A stretch of 64,000 bases of DNA from Imperialibacter sp040222385 (GCF_040222385.1 NZ_JAVKDF010000042.1:62001-126000), one strand, 5' to 3'; positions 49,235 to 59,371 are shown, counted from the first letter of the stretch. Numbers and translations: made by a program. The notes: a model not told the origin generated them from the sequence alone.

Positions 49235-51325
49235 ATGACTGGCAAAAAACTTCTTTCTGGTATTCTCCTTTTTTCGAGCCTCTTTTTCTTCTCATGTACC
49301 GAAGTAAAGCCCCCAGCTCCTTACGGACCCGTTCCCACCGAAAACCAGTTGAACTGGCAGAAAATGGAATACTACGCCTTCGTCCATTTTTCCGTCAACA
49401 CCTATACCGACATGGCCTGGGGCCTGGGCAATGAAGACCCCGCCATCTTTGATCCTAAAGAGCTGGATGTGCGGCAATGGGCCAGGATCTGCAAAGAAGC
49501 TGGCATGAAAGGCATCATTATCACTGCCAAGCACCACAGTGGCTTTTGCCTCTGGCCTTCGGAGTACACTGAGTATTCGGTCAAAAACTCTCCCTGGAAA
49601 GATGGCAAAGGCGATCTGGTAAAGGAAATGGCTGACGCTTGTAGAGAGTACGGACTCAAATTCGGTGTTTACCTCTCTCCCTGGGACAGAAACCATGCCG
49701 ACTACGGAAACCCTGAATACATTACCTATTTCAGGAACCAGCTGACAGAGCTACTCACCAACTACGGCGACGTATTCGAAGTATGGTTTGACGGGGCCAA
49801 CGGTGGCTCAGGATACTATGGCGGTGCCAACGAAATCCGCAAAATTGACCGAACCACCTACTACGACTGGCCCAATACCTACAAGCTGGTGCGGGAGCTG
49901 CAACCCAATATCGTGATTTGGAACGACGGCGGTGACCGGGCCGACCTGCGCTGGGTAGGTACGGAGGCTGGCTATGTAGGTGAAACCAACTGGAGCCTGC
50001 TGAATGCCACTGGCGATGTGCCGGAAGACATGCTGCGCCATGGCGTAGAAAATGGCAATGCCTGGGTACCTGGTGAAGTGAATACCTCCATCCGTCCTGA
50101 GTGGTTTTACCACCCCAAGGAAGACCGCAAAGTGAAAACCCTGCCGCAGCTGATGGATATTTATTACAACTCTATCGGGCGCAACGCCACCTTGCTCCTC
50201 AATTTCCCCATTATGCCCAACGGCCTCATTCACGAGAAAGATGAAAAGGCCGTGCTGGAATTTGCGGCAGCTGTCGAAGAGGTATTCGACGACAACCTGG
50301 TGAAAAACGCTGAGGCTGAGGCGTCCAATGTCCGGGGCAACAGCTCACTGTATGCAGCAGACAAATCCATTGACGAAGACACCGAAACCTACTGGGCGAC
50401 GGATGACAATACCACCACAGGTTCACTGACCATTAGCTTCAAGGAGCCTACCACATTCAACCGCTTTCTGGCCCAGGAGTACATCCGGTTGGGGCAGCGG
50501 GTCAAAGCGTTTACTGTGGAAGCACTGGTAGATGGCAACTGGCAGGAGTTGGCCAGCGAAACCACCATTGGCTACAAACGCATATTGCGCCTGCCCACGG
50601 TGGAAGCCACCAAAGTGCGGTTGACCATTGCTGATGCCAAGGCTTGTCCCTTGATCTCCAATATCGGCGTGTACAACGCTCCTCAAATACTCACCGCACC
50701 CATCGTTGTCCGTGAAAAATCGGGGCACTTGCGCATTACCCCTGCCGATCCGGAATCAGAAGTGTACTATACGCTGGACGGCAGCATGCCCACCACAAGT
50801 TCGAGCAAGTACACCGAACCCGTATCCACCAGTGATGGCAAAGTGGAAGTGAAAACCCTTGCCTACAATCCCGTGACAGGAAAGAGCAGCCCGGTAACAG
50901 AAGAGGAGTACGATATCGCCAGAGCAAACTGGACCATCCTGGGTGAGGACGATAAAAATGCTGCGGTCATCCTCGACGGCGACGAGCAGTCGTCCTGGCG
51001 CAGGGGTAACGACGATAAATTACCAACTGATCTGGTGATCGACCTGGGGAAAGTACAGGAGCTAACCGGCTTCCGTTACCTGCCCGACCAGCACTGGTGG
51101 GCAGAAGGCAGCATCATTACGCAATACCAATTTTTTGTATCGCAAGACAACAAGCAATGGAACCTGGTGAGTGAGGGAGAATTCTCCAATATCCAGAACA
51201 ATCCGTTTTGGCAAGCCAAGTCGTTTGCACCGCAGAAAGCCCGCTACATCAAACTTCGGGCGCTGCACAATGTGAACGAGGACAACGGCGTAGGTTATGC
51301 GGAAATTGATGTCATCACCCAATAA
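49235..51325 (+). CDS. GH29 alpha-L-fucosidase lipoprotein with CBM32-like domains
   Basis: 696 residues. Lipoprotein signal (MTGKKLLSGILLFSSLFFFSC, Cys21). GH29 catalytic domain (about 35-350): 'FVHFSVNTYTDMAWGLGNEDPAIFDPKELDVRQWARICKEAGMKGIIITAKHHSGFCLWPS', nucleophile Asp186 in 'EVWFDGANGG', 'RNATLLLNFPIMPNGLI'. Residues about 360-470 are a discoidin-like domain, followed by a chitobiase C-terminal-like segment ('VYYTLDGSMPTTSSSKYTEP', about 510-550) and a second discoidin domain at the C-terminus. It would release L-fucose (or galactose-type) residues at the cell surface. The next gene, GH43, follows after 9 bp. Confidence 0.93.
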   Translation: MTGKKLLSGILLFSSLFFFSCTEVKPPAPYGPVPTENQLNWQKMEYYAFVHFSVNTYTDMAWGLGNEDPAIFDPKELDVRQWARICKEAGMKGIIITAKHHSGFCLWPSEYTEYSVKNSPWKDGKGDLVKEMADACREYGLKFGVYLSPWDRNHADYGNPEYITYFRNQLTELLTNYGDVFEVWFDGANGGSGYYGGANEIRKIDRTTYYDWPNTYKLVRELQPNIVIWNDGGDRADLRWVGTEAGYVGETNWSLLNATGDVPEDMLRHGVENGNAWVPGEVNTSIRPEWFYHPKEDRKVKTLPQLMDIYYNSIGRNATLLLNFPIMPNGLIHEKDEKAVLEFAAAVEEVFDDNLVKNAEAEASNVRGNSSLYAADKSIDEDTETYWATDDNTTTGSLTISFKEPTTFNRFLAQEYIRLGQRVKAFTVEALVDGNWQELASETTIGYKRILRLPTVEATKVRLTIADAKACPLISNIGVYNAPQILTAPIVVREKSGHLRITPADPESEVYYTLDGSMPTTSSSKYTEPVSTSDGKVEVKTLAYNPVTGKSSPVTEEEYDIARANWTILGEDDKNAAVILDGDEQSSWRRGNDDKLPTDLVIDLGKVQELTGFRYLPDQHWWAEGSIITQYQFFVSQDNKQWNLVSEGEFSNIQNNPFWQAKSFAPQKARYIKLRALHNVNEDNGVGYAEIDVITQ

Positions 51326-51334
51326 AAACAGCCT

Positions 51335-53446
51335 ATGAAAGCTATGCAGTTTACTTTTCGCTCCAGCGTCGTACTGGCGTTTCTGACGGCTGTTTCACTT
51401 ACAGCCGTAGGCCAGAGCCTTGCGGATGATAAAGGCACCTGGCATGCCGACAATGGCAACGGCACCTTCACCAACCCTTTGTTCTTTGAAGAGTTTTCGG
51501 ACCCCGACATGATCCGTGTGGGTGACGACTACTATCTCACCGGCACCACCATGCACACCATGCCAGGGTTGCCGGTGCTTCATTCCAAAGACCTCGTGAA
51601 CTGGGAACTGCTAAGCTACGCTGTCGATAGGCTCGATGTGGGGCCAGAGATCAGAATGGAGGCCGGCAAAGAGTTTTACGGACAGGGCATTTGGGCGCCT
51701 TGCTTTCGGTATCACAACGGCACCTTCTATATCATATCGAATGTGAACAGGGTGGGCACACAGGTATTTTCAGCTACCGACCCCCGTGGCCCGTGGAAGC
51801 AACAGCAAATGAAAGTGCGCCTCCATGATCTTTCCATCCTTTTCGACGACGATGGCAAAGCCTATGTTGTCTGGGGCTACGACGAAATCAAAATGGCCCA
51901 GCTGACCGATGATTTGCTGGACATCGTTCCAGGCACAGAGAAAATCATCGTGCCACGAGGCAGCGGTGCCGGCGAGGGCGTGCATTTCTATAAAATTGAT
52001 GGCCGTTACTATATCACCAGCACCAACTACGATCCGGTATGCTACCAGGTTTGCCTGAGAGCCGATGCTCCCTACGGACCTTACGAAATCAACGTGATGA
52101 GTGCTGAAGAAAGCCTGGGTGAAGGCCAGCGCATGCGCATTTGGAATACCAAAGACGGCCCTCCCTTCAATATCACCACCTACCCCGACGACTATGTAGG
52201 CTGCATCCCCATGCACCAGGGCGGCATTGTGCAGGTGCAGTCTGGCGAATGGTGGGGCTGGTCGATGCTCGACTACAATTCCATTGGCAGGGTCACTGCC
52301 CTGTCGCCTGTGACCTGGGAGGATGGCTGGCCTCATTTTGGGCTGCCGGGCAACCTGAACCGCTCGCCACGTACGTGGGTAAAACCCAACACCGGATTTA
52401 GCTCCGAGCCCATAGCACCCTTCGAAAGAGACGACGATTTCAGCGGCCCAGCCTTGAAAAATGCCTGGCAATGGAACCACCTGCCCGACGACAGCAAGTG
52501 GTCGCTCAAAAAACGAAAGGGTTACCTGCGTTTATCATCCCTGCCCGCTACCGACTTTTTCCATGCCCGCAATTCACTGACCCAGCGGGGTGTGGGCCCG
52601 GAGTCGTATGCTACTACGGAGGTGGATGTGTCTGGTCTCAAAGAAGGTGATATGGCCGGACTGGCCCTGCTCAATCTGCCCTATGCCTGGATAGGCATAG
52701 TCAAAGAAAAGAACGGACAGGTGCTGCGCTTCTTCAACCAGCAAACACAGGAAACTATCAACGTACCTTCTGCTCAAAAGACCCTTTGGTTCAGGGCCCA
52801 TTGCGATTTCGACAAAGACCTGGGCCGACTCAGCTATAGCTTCGATGGAGAACACTTTAACAACATTGGCGGTGATATCCTTCTCCCTTACCAGCTCAAA
52901 ACCTTCCAGGGCGTGCGCTACGCCTTGTTCAACTTCAATAGTACCGGAAAAGCCGGCGGCTATGCCGACTTCAACAGTTTTGAAATAGCCGAACCGAGAC
53001 CGAAAGGACTAATGCGCCCCATCCCGTTGAATTCGGTCATTTCTTTCCGTTCTGTAGCTGATAGCACCTTATTGGTCAACTGGAAAGACTTTGTTCGGCC
53101 GGTGGCCGCCGACAGCCGATTTGCAAGCGACAAGGCGTCTCACTTTAAGGTAATCGACCAGGGTAATGGCCGGATGGCTCTCCAATCTGTATCAAGCGGT
53201 GGTTATGTCACTGTAAAAGGCCAAGCTGGCATGGCCGAAGTGCGGATTGAGCAGGAAATGCTTGGCGACGCCTCCACCTTCCAGTGGCAGGAGCTGACCG
53301 ATGGCACCATTATGCTTATGTCGTTGTACAACCACCGCTACCTATTTGTAGACCCAAATGCTGGCAGCCTCTGCTCAGCCGATGCGCCAGGTGCCATACC
53401 TACTCACCAGGGCGGGGCCTGCTTTTGGTGGGAGTGGGTGGAGTGA
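51335..53446 (+). CDS. GH43 family glycoside hydrolase with C2 and beta-trefoil-like domains
   Basis: 703 residues with a Sec signal peptide (about 1-28; an ATG three codons on is possible). GH43 five-blade propeller: 'NPLFFEEFSDPDMIRVGDDYYLTGTTMHTMPGLPVLHSKDLVNWELLSYAVDRL' includes the catalytic base Asp, 'GKAYVVWGYDEIKMAQL' and 'GSGAGEGVHFYKIDGRYYITSTNYD' (acid Glu region). Residues about 360-560 are a GH43 C2 concanavalin-like domain. Residues 570-703 look like a beta-trefoil or fascin-like domain ending 'THQGGACFWWEWVE'. Activity is arabinofuranosidase or xylosidase type, not determined. Degenerate copies of its last codons occur at 60611 and 62171. Confidence 0.9.
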   Translation: MKAMQFTFRSSVVLAFLTAVSLTAVGQSLADDKGTWHADNGNGTFTNPLFFEEFSDPDMIRVGDDYYLTGTTMHTMPGLPVLHSKDLVNWELLSYAVDRLDVGPEIRMEAGKEFYGQGIWAPCFRYHNGTFYIISNVNRVGTQVFSATDPRGPWKQQQMKVRLHDLSILFDDDGKAYVVWGYDEIKMAQLTDDLLDIVPGTEKIIVPRGSGAGEGVHFYKIDGRYYITSTNYDPVCYQVCLRADAPYGPYEINVMSAEESLGEGQRMRIWNTKDGPPFNITTYPDDYVGCIPMHQGGIVQVQSGEWWGWSMLDYNSIGRVTALSPVTWEDGWPHFGLPGNLNRSPRTWVKPNTGFSSEPIAPFERDDDFSGPALKNAWQWNHLPDDSKWSLKKRKGYLRLSSLPATDFFHARNSLTQRGVGPESYATTEVDVSGLKEGDMAGLALLNLPYAWIGIVKEKNGQVLRFFNQQTQETINVPSAQKTLWFRAHCDFDKDLGRLSYSFDGEHFNNIGGDILLPYQLKTFQGVRYALFNFNSTGKAGGYADFNSFEIAEPRPKGLMRPIPLNSVISFRSVADSTLLVNWKDFVRPVAADSRFASDKASHFKVIDQGNGRMALQSVSSGGYVTVKGQAGMAEVRIEQEMLGDASTFQWQELTDGTIMLMSLYNHRYLFVDPNAGSLCSADAPGAIPTHQGGACFWWEWVE

Positions 53447-53460
53447 CCATACATTCAGTA

Positions 53461-53500
53461 GTATAATTTTGGCGTATATTCACAGAAACATATAAGGGCG
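53461..53500 (+). repeat. Downstream (D) element, copy 1
   Basis: Begins GTATAATTTTGGCGTATATT and continues CAC-AGAAACATATAAGGG. The same order (ATTTTG-xxGTAT-TTCA-xxx-AACAT-G-G) recurs at 60701 and 62246, always just after a GH43-tail sequence and before a cargo gene. Here it separates GH43 from the Avs-like gene. Confidence 0.6.
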
Positions 53501-53560
53501 TAATACGAACTAGTTTGTGTTTCCCAGATTTGGCTTCATTGAAAAAAAGATACCGAAAAC

Positions 53561-56500
53561 TTGAGCATTAACTGGAACAATATCAGGGCAATTGAAGGCC
53601 AACGAGAAGGCTTCGAGGAACTGGTCTGCCAACTTGCAGGGCAAGAGAAAGTTCCAAATCAGGTATTGTTTACCAGAATTGGTAAACCTGACGGTGGTAA
53701 AGAATGCTATTGGGAGTTGGGCAATGGAGAGAAACATTGCTGGCAGGCTAAGTATTTTACAATCAGCTTGTCGGATAACCAATGGACACAGGTAGATAAA
53801 TCAGTAAAATCGGCCATTGATAATCATCCTAAACTAAAGAAATACTATATAGCTATTCCTGTTGACAGGCCTGATGGGAAAGTGCGAGGTAAATCAATGC
53901 TTCAGAAATGGCAAGATCATGTTACCGAGTGGGAAAAGTATGCCACATCAAAGAAAATGAAGGTTTCCTTCGAGTATTGGGGGAAACATGAACTGGAAAC
54001 ACGCCTACGCAAGCCGGAAAATGAGGGACTAATCTATTATTTCTTTAATGAGACGGAACTAACGGATCAATGGTTCGATACAAAAAATCAGGAAAGCATT
54101 GATGCACTTGGTGTTAGGTACACTCCTGAGTTGAATTTCGATTTACCTTTTTTAAGTTTCCACGACGGATTGACACGGCAACGAAAATTTTCCAACCAAA
54201 TCAATTCGCATTACGAAGTCGTTCTCGAAAAGCGTAGGAGAGCATATTTACGAGCACGGCAAAAAGAACTTGAAGAAAAAACATCCAGTTTAGACAGGGC
54301 CATCAAGTCGTTGAGAGAGGTTTACGAAAAAATCGTTTTTTCTGGTATTGGTGCAATTCCTTTTGGCGATATTAAAAGTCAACTGAAATGTGTAGATGAA
54401 GCTGCCCAGGCAATATCTAACCAACTGTATGAATGGCAGGAAGAGGCAGAGAGTACTAAGAAGGAAAAAGGGGAAAGAATAGACTACTATTCTAGGCCTT
54501 ACAATAACGAGCTGAACGAGTTGCGTAATCTTTCCGATGCAATTGATGACTTCCGCACCTTTTTGGATTCAGAAGTGTGTACACTGGCTAATGATCCCTA
54601 CCTAATATTGGTTGGCCCGGCGGGAATTGGAAAGTCTCACGCTCTTGCCGATATGATTTCCGGAAGAAATTCAAATAATTATACCAGCCTACTACTGTTG
54701 GGAGAGAACTTTTCTACAAATGAAATGCCGTGGACACAAATTCTACGAAATCAACTCCGGTTTGATGGTAATGAAGATGTTTTACTTGGGGCTTTAAATG
54801 CGAAAGCTGAAAGCCAACAAAATCGCATTATCATTGTAATTGATGCCCTCAACGAGGGAAACGGAAGACGTGTTTGGCCAAAAAAACTGAAGTCCTTCGT
54901 CCGTTCGTTTCGTCGGTTTCCCTGGCTAGGTCTTATTGTCAGTATCCGCAATTCCTTTGAAAACCTAATAGCTCCAGTAAGCGAGATTGATAATTCAATT
55001 GCCTCGAGAATTTATCATCCAGGCTTTGAGGGTTTGGAGTATGAAGCTTCCATTCATTTCTTCAAACATTATGACATTATTCCTCCAGGTTCACCATTGC
55101 TACATCCTGAATTTCAGAACCCTCTATTTTTAAAGCTCTTTTGTGAGGGCTTGAAGAAACGAGGACTTAAACTGGTGCCGAATGGATACCAGGGCATCTC
55201 AGCCATCATTGAAAACTACCTCGAAGGAGTTGAAGAAAAATTAGCACAACCGAATGAGTTAGACTATGACAGAAAGTTGAAACTTCTGCGCAAGGCTGTG
55301 GAGGGAATACTGGCAAAAATGGTTGAAGATCGGGAAGATCATCTACCCTATGAAATAGGCGAAGAAATTGCCAACAATATATTTTCAGGTAAGTGCGGAA
55401 GTCAAGATAAGCAGTACTTAAAGCGTTTGATCTCCGAAGGCGTAATCAACGAAGACCTTTATTGGAAAGAACGAAAAGACTATGACGGTATTCACTTTGC
55501 CTACCAACGATTTCAAGACCACTTGATTGTTTCTGCCTTGCTGGATAAATACCTTGATCCGTCCGATCCTAGAAAATCGTTCGATTCAGGGGCATTGAAA
55601 GAGTTATTGGCCGACAAATCAAGGGCATATTATAATCAAAACATTATCGAGGCACTCTCTGTGCAAGTACCGGAGCGCATCGGAAATGAACTTCATGAGG
55701 TGGCTCCATATGCGGCAACTTACTATGTAACGGCAACAGCATTTATTGATGGGTTGATGTGGAGACGCACTGACACTATAGGTGAGGCTTCTCGGAAATA
55801 CGTCAATGAGGTCTTGGGACGAAATGATGATCTCTTTTATCGATTCTTGGAAATGGCTGTCTCAATGGCCACCAAGCCAGATTTCTATTTCAATGCCGAC
55901 AGGCAACACAAGTTTCTTTATCAACTGTCTTTGTCCGAACGAGATAAATTGTGGACAACGTGGCTACAAAACAAATACGGTGAGCACTCGGGCCACAATG
56001 CTGTTAAGCGTTTGATTAATTGGGCTTGGAACGAAGACCTCAAAGCAGAGATTAGTGATGAGTCGGCAAGGCTCGCAGGAGTGATGCTGGCTTGGTTCCT
56101 CACCAGTTCAAACAGATATTTAAGGGACGCCGCAACAAAGGCATCGGTCTGTCTTTTGCAAAACCGCATTGTAGTACTTATTAAGGTGTTGCAACAATTT
56201 GAAGGAGTCAACGATCCCTATGTGTACGAACGATTGTATGCCGTTGCCTACGGCTGCGCTCTGCGGACGCAGGATCAGCAATCGTTAGTTCCTCTTAGCA
56301 ACTACATATACAAAGCTGTTTTTGACAATGAACTCATTTATCCGCACATTTTGCTTCGGGATTATGCTAGAGGTGTTATTGAGTATACTATTCACTTGGA
56401 TTTGAAACCTGCCATCGTGCTCGAAACGATTCGCCCACCATATAAAAGTGAATTTCCAAGCGAACTACCGACTATTGACGACATTGACGCTAAGTATCAA

Positions 56501-57853
56501 CCAAAAGGAAAAGACGGCAACCATGGAAGAAAAGCATGGGGGGCAACTGCAATACTGATGTCAATGACGACCGAATACGGTCGAGGAACCGGTAGCTATG
56601 GTGATTTTGGTAGATATACTTTCGAAAGTGCTTTAAGCAATTGGGAAGTAGATTGTGATGGTTTGAGCAATTACGCTATTCAGCGAGTTTTTGAGTTGGG
56701 CTACGACCCAGAGGTTTTCACCGACTTCGACGCTAGACAAGGGTCAGGTAGAGGGAACGGGCATCTGGAGCGCATTGGGAAAAAGTACCAGTGGATTGTG
56801 TTTTATGAGATTCTTGCAAGCGTGTCGGACAATTGTAAAATGCATGATGAAGGTAGCTATTCGTGGAGTAATGAAAAAAAATATACAAATTATAACGGCC
56901 CTTGGCGACCCTATGTAAGGGATATTGACCCAACGATCATTGTAAAAACAACCCAGAAAGAAAACTCCATAGAAAGACTGGAACATTTGCCCTGGTGGGT
57001 TCCGTGCAAATACGAGAACTGGAAAGAAGATGCAGAGGCATGGAAAAGGAGATTCGACGATTTTCCACCCATTCAAGAGTTGATGACGGTAAAAGATTCA
57101 GAAGGTGTGGAGTGGTTGAGTCTTAATATGCACCCAGATTGGGGAGAGCCGAATAAGTTGGGAGAAGATCGCTGGGGTACTAACCGCAAAAGAATTTGGT
57201 ACGATATCGGGAGTTGGTTGGTAGAACCAAGGGAACTTCGCAAAATGCTAAAAGTAGATCATTCAGCTAACTACGGGAGAGGTTGGTCACCGGAGGTGAA
57301 AAACCGCTACCAAGTTTTTAGTCGTGAGTATTATTGGTCTCCGGCGTCATTTTTCTTTCAACTCACCCCGTATTACGGTGGCGATGTTTTACCGATAGCG
57401 CTTGAAGTGAAAGAATCAAGAAAAAAGATTGCTATGGCACACCATACAGCAATATATTTTTTGTGGGAAGAGGAGTTTGATTGTTCTAAAGAAGAGTCAA
57501 TTAGCTATTTCAAGCCCGCTCCATTAATTGTAGTTGGGTTGAATCCTTCACAGAAAGAGGGCGAGTACCTTAACGACCAAGGCGAATTAGTTTGTTTTGA
57601 TCCATCCGTTTATGAAAAGGGGCCAGCCTGTCTTTTAATGCGCAAAGATCACATTCAGAAGATTCTAAAAGAATCTGGTTTAAGGCTAGTGTGGATAATT
57701 CAGGGTGAGAAGCAAATACTCGGAAATAGTCATACACAACTGCCAAGAGTCGATCATACAATTGGCGGTCTTTATCACATGGATGTAAAGGGGACAATTA
57801 GCGGAGAGATGCAAAGTTATATCCGGGATTATGACATGGGGAAGGAAGAATAG
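53561..57853 (+). CDS. Avs-like antiviral STAND NTPase with N-terminal PD-(D/E)xK nuclease motif
   Basis: 1430 residues, starting at TTG 53561 because no ATG fits between the upstream stop and the conserved N-terminus. Residues 1-130 carry a nuclease-like site: Asp44 and Glu48 in 'GKPDGGKECYW' and Gln62-Ala-Lys64 in 'CWQAKYF', as in Mrr/Cap4-type PD-(D/E)xK domains. A coiled region spans about 220-310. The STAND core has Walker A GPAGIGKS (352-359), Walker B 'IIIVIDALNEG' (Asp428) and a helical arm to about 640. Residues 640-1430 are mostly helical repeats with Trp-rich parts, the likely target sensor. AVAST proteins detect phage proteins, oligomerise and activate the nuclease. It stands alone and is AT-richer than its neighbours, consistent with transfer. 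Family assignment is inference. Confidence 0.8.
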   Translation: MSINWNNIRAIEGQREGFEELVCQLAGQEKVPNQVLFTRIGKPDGGKECYWELGNGEKHCWQAKYFTISLSDNQWTQVDKSVKSAIDNHPKLKKYYIAIPVDRPDGKVRGKSMLQKWQDHVTEWEKYATSKKMKVSFEYWGKHELETRLRKPENEGLIYYFFNETELTDQWFDTKNQESIDALGVRYTPELNFDLPFLSFHDGLTRQRKFSNQINSHYEVVLEKRRRAYLRARQKELEEKTSSLDRAIKSLREVYEKIVFSGIGAIPFGDIKSQLKCVDEAAQAISNQLYEWQEEAESTKKEKGERIDYYSRPYNNELNELRNLSDAIDDFRTFLDSEVCTLANDPYLILVGPAGIGKSHALADMISGRNSNNYTSLLLLGENFSTNEMPWTQILRNQLRFDGNEDVLLGALNAKAESQQNRIIIVIDALNEGNGRRVWPKKLKSFVRSFRRFPWLGLIVSIRNSFENLIAPVSEIDNSIASRIYHPGFEGLEYEASIHFFKHYDIIPPGSPLLHPEFQNPLFLKLFCEGLKKRGLKLVPNGYQGISAIIENYLEGVEEKLAQPNELDYDRKLKLLRKAVEGILAKMVEDREDHLPYEIGEEIANNIFSGKCGSQDKQYLKRLISEGVINEDLYWKERKDYDGIHFAYQRFQDHLIVSALLDKYLDPSDPRKSFDSGALKELLADKSRAYYNQNIIEALSVQVPERIGNELHEVAPYAATYYVTATAFIDGLMWRRTDTIGEASRKYVNEVLGRNDDLFYRFLEMAVSMATKPDFYFNADRQHKFLYQLSLSERDKLWTTWLQNKYGEHSGHNAVKRLINWAWNEDLKAEISDESARLAGVMLAWFLTSSNRYLRDAATKASVCLLQNRIVVLIKVLQQFEGVNDPYVYERLYAVAYGCALRTQDQQSLVPLSNYIYKAVFDNELIYPHILLRDYARGVIEYTIHLDLKPAIVLETIRPPYKSEFPSELPTIDDIDAKYQPKGKDGNHGRKAWGATAILMSMTTEYGRGTGSYGDFGRYTFESALSNWEVDCDGLSNYAIQRVFELGYDPEVFTDFDARQGSGRGNGHLERIGKKYQWIVFYEILASVSDNCKMHDEGSYSWSNEKKYTNYNGPWRPYVRDIDPTIIVKTTQKENSIERLEHLPWWVPCKYENWKEDAEAWKRRFDDFPPIQELMTVKDSEGVEWLSLNMHPDWGEPNKLGEDRWGTNRKRIWYDIGSWLVEPRELRKMLKVDHSANYGRGWSPEVKNRYQVFSREYYWSPASFFFQLTPYYGGDVLPIALEVKESRKKIAMAHHTAIYFLWEEEFDCSKEESISYFKPAPLIVVGLNPSQKEGEYLNDQGELVCFDPSVYEKGPACLLMRKDHIQKILKESGLRLVWIIQGEKQILGNSHTQLPRVDHTIGGLYHMDVKGTISGEMQSYIRDYDMGKEE

Positions 57854-57854
57854 G

Positions 57855-57875
57855 AGATAAAACTTCTGTAGCCAA
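57855..57875 (+). repeat. Post-cargo boundary element, copy 1
   Basis: GATAAAACTTCTGTAGCCAA lies directly after the Avs-like stop codon. Similar sequences follow the other two cargo genes (61856-61876, GATAAAATTTCTACAGCTAA; 62803-62820, GATAAAACTATTGACAAC). They may be cassette ends or shared 3' flanks. Confidence 0.5.
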
Positions 57876-57930
57876 CAACTCCAATCGGCAATATTCTTCG
57901 GGACAGTGCGCATTGCAAACCGATGAACTC

Positions 57931-58036
57931 GCCATTAAAACACAGCCGCTCACCTTGGCGAAACTTGCTCAGCCATCGGCACAAAAAAATCCCGCAAACA
58001 GTTGCGGGATTTCAATTGTAGGGTGCGGAGTCTGAG
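57931..58036. repeat. Hairpin-containing repeat R, copy 1
   Basis: About 105 bp starting near GCCATTAAAACACAGCC and spanning the ATCCCGCAA hairpin and GTAGGGTGCGGAGTCTGA. Two further, diverged copies are at 60418-60560 and 62019-62160. Within it lies the terminator of the minus-strand BNR gene. Confidence 0.7.
57987..58012 (-). terminator. Terminator of the BNR-repeat gene (inside repeat R1)
   Basis: AAATCCCGCAA (57987-57997) and TTGCGGGATTT (58002-58012) form an 11-bp perfect stem with a 4-nt loop. Read on the minus strand it ends in seven T. It is 42 bp after the stop codon of the gene at 58054. Confidence 0.8.
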
Positions 58037-58053
58037 GATAACCCCCTGCTGAC

Positions 58054-59079
58054 TCAGCAGCCGGGAGATACTGCCACAGCGTAGAGGACATTGCCGGAAA
58101 CATAGAGCTTAAACACTTTCTCAACAGGACCGGCCGGCGTCCACAAGGCGAATTTCAGTGAAGCATATAGCGGGTTGCCAAAACCAGCATGAACACGCTG
58201 CCATGTTTTGCCCATGTCCCGTGAACGGAATATACCATCTGGGTGACCCACGAATAAGTCGCTGCCCAGTTGTTTTACAGATGAAATGTTCGACGACGGC
58301 TGAAGTCCTTCATTAATGGCTTGCCAGGTTTTTCCATCATCAAATGAAGTATGTATGCTTCTGGATTCAGTTTGGGTATTGTAGACTATCGCAGCAAATC
58401 CACCATCGATCCGTTCAAGGGCTATACCTACCCCTCCCTCGCTGATGACCCATTCCCAGTTGTCACCATGGTCTGTCGAGCGCATGATTCCCTTTTCACC
58501 AGTAGCCAATAGCACCCCTTCTGACTCCAATATATTGTCCACCCAGCCTATATGTACTGGCTTCCAGCTTTGTGCTTTGTTGGTAGATTTGGAAAGGCTC
58601 TTACCGGTACCAGAGAATACCGTCTCATTAGATGCTTCAAAAATAGTGGCTACCGAATGCCTGATACGCTCTGTATATATCGGCAACCAGGTGTCTGATA
58701 AGGCCTTTTTTCGATAAATGTATCCATCATTACTGAAGGCTATCACTCCTGATTGATTGAAAACAATCGAAGTACTTTTTAGCTCAGGAAGATTCTCTTT
58801 CTCCCAAACAGGGGTTTTAAGATGGCTCTTACTGTGATACAATGCCCCGTTGGTACTTAAATAGACCTCCGACGCACCAGCAAAAAAACCTATGCGTTCT
58901 TCTGTTTCAGGCAAACCGTGGCTGATATCTTGCCATGTCTGGCCGCCATCTGTTGACTGGAGAATGACGTTGGTGACTTCGGCTTCTTTAGTCGGTTCAG
59001 CCATCTTTGTTTCGGAAGCCTGATCGCCGGCAAAGAAACCAAGCAGAAAATACAAAAGGGGTAATTGCATGAAAGGCAT
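58054..59079 (-). CDS. Secreted BNR/Asp-box (sortilin-like) repeat protein
   Basis: 341 residues from the ATG at 59079, which begins the signal peptide MPFMQLPLLYFLLGFFAG; the frame extends upstream but without coding character. Asp-box repeats 'STDGGQTWQD', 'STDHGDNWEW', 'SFDDGKTWQA' and 'SRDMGKTWQR' mark a multi-bladed beta-propeller of the VPS10/Ycf48-like type. Such proteins bind peptides or glycans; no catalytic residues are evident. Predicted exported. It lies between repeat copies R1 and R2 and faces left. Confidence 0.75.
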   Translation of the reverse strand: MPFMQLPLLYFLLGFFAGDQASETKMAEPTKEAEVTNVILQSTDGGQTWQDISHGLPETEERIGFFAGASEVYLSTNGALYHSKSHLKTPVWEKENLPELKSTSIVFNQSGVIAFSNDGYIYRKKALSDTWLPIYTERIRHSVATIFEASNETVFSGTGKSLSKSTNKAQSWKPVHIGWVDNILESEGVLLATGEKGIMRSTDHGDNWEWVISEGGVGIALERIDGGFAAIVYNTQTESRSIHTSFDDGKTWQAINEGLQPSSNISSVKQLGSDLFVGHPDGIFRSRDMGKTWQRVHAGFGNPLYASLKFALWTPAGPVEKVFKLYVSGNVLYAVAVSPGC

Positions 59080-59371
59080 AGCGAATTGGGGTTTAATTGA
59101 AAATGATACCTCAAAGCTACAGGCATCACAGCCGTATACAGCCATTTCATTTGTAAAATGATTGTAAATGATACGTAAAAAGATGAGCACAAAGCCCATG
59201 AAAAGTGAGAATAGCCGACAACGACATGCAAAGTATATTAAATCATGTAGCCATACCCTTTTTGTAACTACGTATTCCCGCCTGACTCTCTCAGAAAATA
59301 AAATTAAATTTCAAGTAGCGCTTATACTCTATTTGACTTGACACCCGATTAGTCGCACAATAGTAATGATA

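Noticed and set aside
57930..58050. Repeat R as a tRNA 3' end or integration site
   Set aside because: GTAGGGTGCGGAGTCTGA superficially resembles the reverse of a tRNA end, but no cloverleaf or T-loop could be found.
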